A model generated the notes under the pieces. That model had not been told where the DNA came from and did no database searches. It saw nothing but the letters and a program-made list of their open reading frames with translations. 64,000 nucleotides of DNA from Amphirosellinia nigrospora (Eukaryota; Ascomycota; Sordariomycetes; Xylariales; Xylariaceae): assembly GCA_004123355.1 (NCBI GenBank), contig SCHM01000001.1, positions 7,946,193-8,010,192 on the forward strand. The letters are read 5' to 3'. Of the stretch, positions 61,376-64,000 are shown piece after piece (within the stretch, counting starts at the first letter, position 1; each line of letters begins with the position of its first letter). The position numbers and the translations under genes are program-made.

Positions 61376-63184
61376 ATGGATCTCAATAGTCTAAAGGACC
61401 AAGTGTCCAATCTGACCTTATACGATCTCAAGGCAGTGTTCGCAAAGTCCAAAATGGTAAGCAATGCTTAGGCCGCCGGTTATCCCTCGTCGCCGGGGTG
61501 TCCGCATGGTCACTAATGCGCTCGGGCATCTAGCCGTCATGAACTACACCGAGATGGAGGCAAAGGTTCGTTTATTCCAGGCCTTCTTCGGCCTTTACAC
61601 GATCGAGCGCACTGACTTAGTGGCCATCTTTAGGTCCGCGAAGCGACGAACAACGAACCTTGGGGAGCATCCTCGACCCTGATGCAGGAAATCGCCAATG
61701 GCACATTCAACTAGTATGTTTGGTCTGGCCTATTTTCTACATTTACAATGCAATTACTGATGCATTCTAGCCAAACCCTTAACGAGATCATGCCCTTGAT
61801 CTACCGCCGTTTCACAGAGAAGACCGCCGAGGAGTGGCGGCAGATTTATAAATCCCTGCAGTTGCTGGAATTCCTAATCAAGCACGGCTCCGAACGAGTG
61901 ATAGACGATGCGAGAGGTCACATAACACTCCTTAAAATGCTTCGCCAGTTCCATTACATTGATCCAAACGGCAAAGATCAGGGCATTAACGTTAGGAACC
62001 GGGCAAAGGAATTGGCAGATTTGCTTGGCGATGTCGAGCGCATCAGATCCGAGAGAAAGAAGGCCAGAACAAACAAGGCCAAATACACCGGTGTAGAGGG
62101 AGGCGCATCAGGCGGGTTTTCTAGCAGCGGCGGTCGATACGGTGGTTTTGGCAGCGAATCCGGAGGCTATGGAGGCTCCTCGGGAGGCTATGGGGGTTAC
62201 TCCGGGGTGTCTACGGAGATGGTGGCGGCTTTGGAGGGCCCGACGAGTGGAAAGATTCTAGCAGCCGTGCAGATAAGTTTGAGGAGTATGACGAGTTTGA
62301 TGAGGGGGCACCCACGTCAAGCTCATCCCGTCCCAAGCCAGCCGAGCGAGCCGAACGGGGCGAGAGAGTAGGGGTAAAGAAGACCACCCCGTCCCAACCA
62401 TCTAAGAAAAAGGAGCCTGAGGTTGACCTCTTTTCTTTTGACGACTCTGGGTCGACCCCTGCAGCTTCGTCAGCGGGCGCTACACTAGCACCTTCCACCA
62501 GTTCTGGCTTGACAGATTTGTCCGGTCCACCAGGCGATGACGATGATTTTGACGACTTCCAGTCTGCCACGCCCGCGGCACCGACATCCGCACCACCCAA
62601 CAACTTTGCTATTCAGCCACCGTTGATGACATCGACGGCCCACTCGACGGCCCAATTCGTTGCCCCAAAGCCTGTGTCTGCGCCCCAGCAAGCGAGTCTG
62701 ACTGGGATGATGTCATCTCTGTCGCCTCCTACGAGCACCACTGCTACGCCGTAGCCAACTATTCTGCGTTCAATCCGCCTGCGCCTGTTGGTGTATCTAG
62801 TGCTCCCAAGCCAACTGGGTATCAAGCAGCAGCCCCGAACTACTATCAATCAGTACAAATATCTCAATCAACCGGACCGTCTGGTTCGAAAATGGGATCG
62901 CTATCTTCAGCAGGTCCAACGCCATCAGGCATGTCAGCGCACAACAAACCCGCTGCTCCTACGGTGGCTAAGGCTGGCTCCGGCGCCGATCCGTTTGCCA
63001 ATTTATGGGGACAGGCGGGCTCCGGTCTTAAGAAGAGTAACACACCCACGGCCGGACCTAAATGGGCCAGCTCGCCAAAGAGAAGACCAGTGCGTCACTT
63101 TGGGGAGCTCCGGCGGCAAACACAACCAAGGCCGCCGGCAACACAAACACTAGCGGCAACGGGCTAGACGACCTACTTGGTTAA
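61376..63184 (+). CDS. Epsin, ENT3/epsinR-type ENTH-domain protein, four exons, four frame breaks
   Basis: Clathrin adaptor for Golgi-endosome traffic that binds phosphoinositides. Exons are 61376-61456, 61534-61565, 61634-61713 and 61771-63184. The ENTH domain spans residues about 10-145: SNLTLYDLKA, VMNYTEMEAKVR, REATNNEPWGASSTLMQEIA, YQTLNEIMPLIYRRF and EFLIKHGSERVIDDAR. A Gly-rich stretch follows, then SKKKEPEVDLFSFDD, the acidic-Phe motif DDDDFDDFQ that binds gamma-ear/GGA partners, and a C-terminal GLDDLLG. Single bases are missing near 61433, 62205 (G run), 62752 and 63060 (A run); adding them gives 536 residues and restores VRKVQNAVMNYTE and MGQLAKEKTSASLWG. Confidence 0.9.
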
Positions 63185-64000
63185 ATGATCTTATGAATAA
63201 AGACTTGCCCGACGGTTGTTACTTACTTCTATGGCTTGGGGCGTCAGGAATGACGCGTTAGGATACCGAGTCTCTCTCTCTACGTCTCAGGGGACTCTAT
63301 GAGGGTTAAGTAGAGACTGAAGGGAGCTGGCATTTACAAGCGGCTGTATGATTTTTTTTGCCTATAATGCTTAGATCGGCGTCGCGCCCCCTACAAAATA
63401 TGTATACCTCTATGACGATTGAAATTTCAGTTACTAGCCGATTTAGTCTATAATAGACAGAGTTTGCCGTTTCAGCCGCGATAGGCACTTGCATCAGGCG
63501 AGACTTTTGAGGTGATCCTTGTCGAGGTTTGTTTTGTTTCGAAGGAAATGGTGCTTGGAAATCGAGTCATAAGTTGTACGAAGGCTGATCTTTTACCACT
63601 CTCATCCATCGTTCAGGCAGAGTCTAGATCTCAAGGTCCTAACCCACCATAGCTCGATTGGCTAACATTGATTGTTACAGCTCAAGCATTGACACGAAGC
63701 CCTGTAACACAGGTTGAAGGGCTGACCTCGCCTCACTCCTTCATATCGCATTTTCGCAGCTACAAGATACGTGAGCTAAGATACATGAGCTGAAGGCGGG
63801 AGAATCACCCATCTAAGCTAACCAAGCCTGCCTAAGTCGTGGTCGCCCTTCACCGTGCCCTTGAAACATGCAGCTTCTCCATTACGAGTGCCATGGGTCT
63901 GCCATGGGCGCTTAGAAGGTTTGTCTTGGCTACTATAACCGCGGCCTGCGCTTAGAGAAGCCCCACTAGTCCCACCAACTTCATCTTGCCAGGGCTATAG
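63185..64000. other. Terminal region of the window, no gene seen
   Basis: The 3' flank of the epsin gene and about 0.8 kb without a conserved reading frame. A T8 tract lies at 63351-63358. Confidence 0.45.

Noticed and set aside
211-63184. Programmed ribosomal frameshifting as the cause of the many frame breaks
   Set aside because: The breaks occur in unrelated genes at unrelated short runs, without a common slippery heptamer or downstream structure, and several genes need multiple shifts.
211-63184. Unannotated introns as the cause of the frame breaks
   Set aside because: At the break points the protein similarity continues without a gap, leaving no room for even a minimal fungal intron.
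1-64000. CRISPR arrays, rRNA or tRNA genes, intact transposons, viral elements
   Set aside because: I saw no regularly spaced repeats, rRNA-like blocks, clear tRNA T-arm/anticodon patterns, transposase or polymerase motifs. tRNAs and decayed transposons could be missed by eye; a tRNA scan and a repeat search would decide.

Overview
The window reads as filamentous-ascomycete (Pezizomycotina) nuclear DNA. Genes are mostly interrupted by 45-130 bp introns with GT(A/G)AGT-type donors and CTAAC-like branch points. Recognisable families include a Zn2Cys6 regulator with a fungal-specific C-terminal domain, a fungal bZIP-ankyrin regulator, a TRI12-type MFS carrier, an HMT1-type vacuolar ABC half-transporter, a BIM1-like copper protein and an ENT3-type epsin. 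TACCTAGGTA-type motifs recur between genes. Sordariomycetes is the most likely class; that is an impression, not a proof.

Layout. 0.2-15.6 kb is an accessory block: a secreted CAP/PR-1 protein, a secreted GH43 glycosidase, a TRI12-like exporter, a peroxisomal enoyl-CoA hydratase (C-terminus SKL) divergent from a peroxisomal 4CL-like acyl-CoA synthetase (C-terminus AKL), then the ABC transporter. The stretches 15.6-22.3 and 23.7-34.0 kb hold no gene I can support and flank a lone bZIP-ankyrin gene. 34-54 kb is mixed: a GPI-anchored copper-binding protein, a protein kinase with an unrecognised N-terminal half, two fungal hypothetical proteins, a GrpB-family protein, an amidase divergent from an old-yellow-enzyme gene, a four-helix membrane protein and the Zn2Cys6 regulator. 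54-63 kb is conserved housekeeping: STI1/HOP divergent from RNA polymerase III subunit RPC34, and cyclophilin A divergent from an epsin.

The dominant oddity is technical or evolutionary. Fifteen of the genes cannot be read through without one or more single-base corrections, mostly one base missing from a short homopolymer. The breaks also hit genes that should be essential or nearly so (RPC34, STI1, epsin). For the genes where I fixed every exon boundary, adding the inferred bases makes the spliced length a multiple of three and restores conserved family motifs, so uncorrected assembly errors are the simplest explanation. CDS coordinates below therefore give the span of the intended gene, with break points noted.

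Working together: the hydratase/ligase pair shares one 2.0-kb divergent promoter region and both proteins carry PTS1 signals. With the two transporters this resembles small peroxisomal acyl-CoA pathways of fungal secondary or siderophore metabolism; no NRPS, PKS or acyltransferase is present in the window, so the product is unknown.
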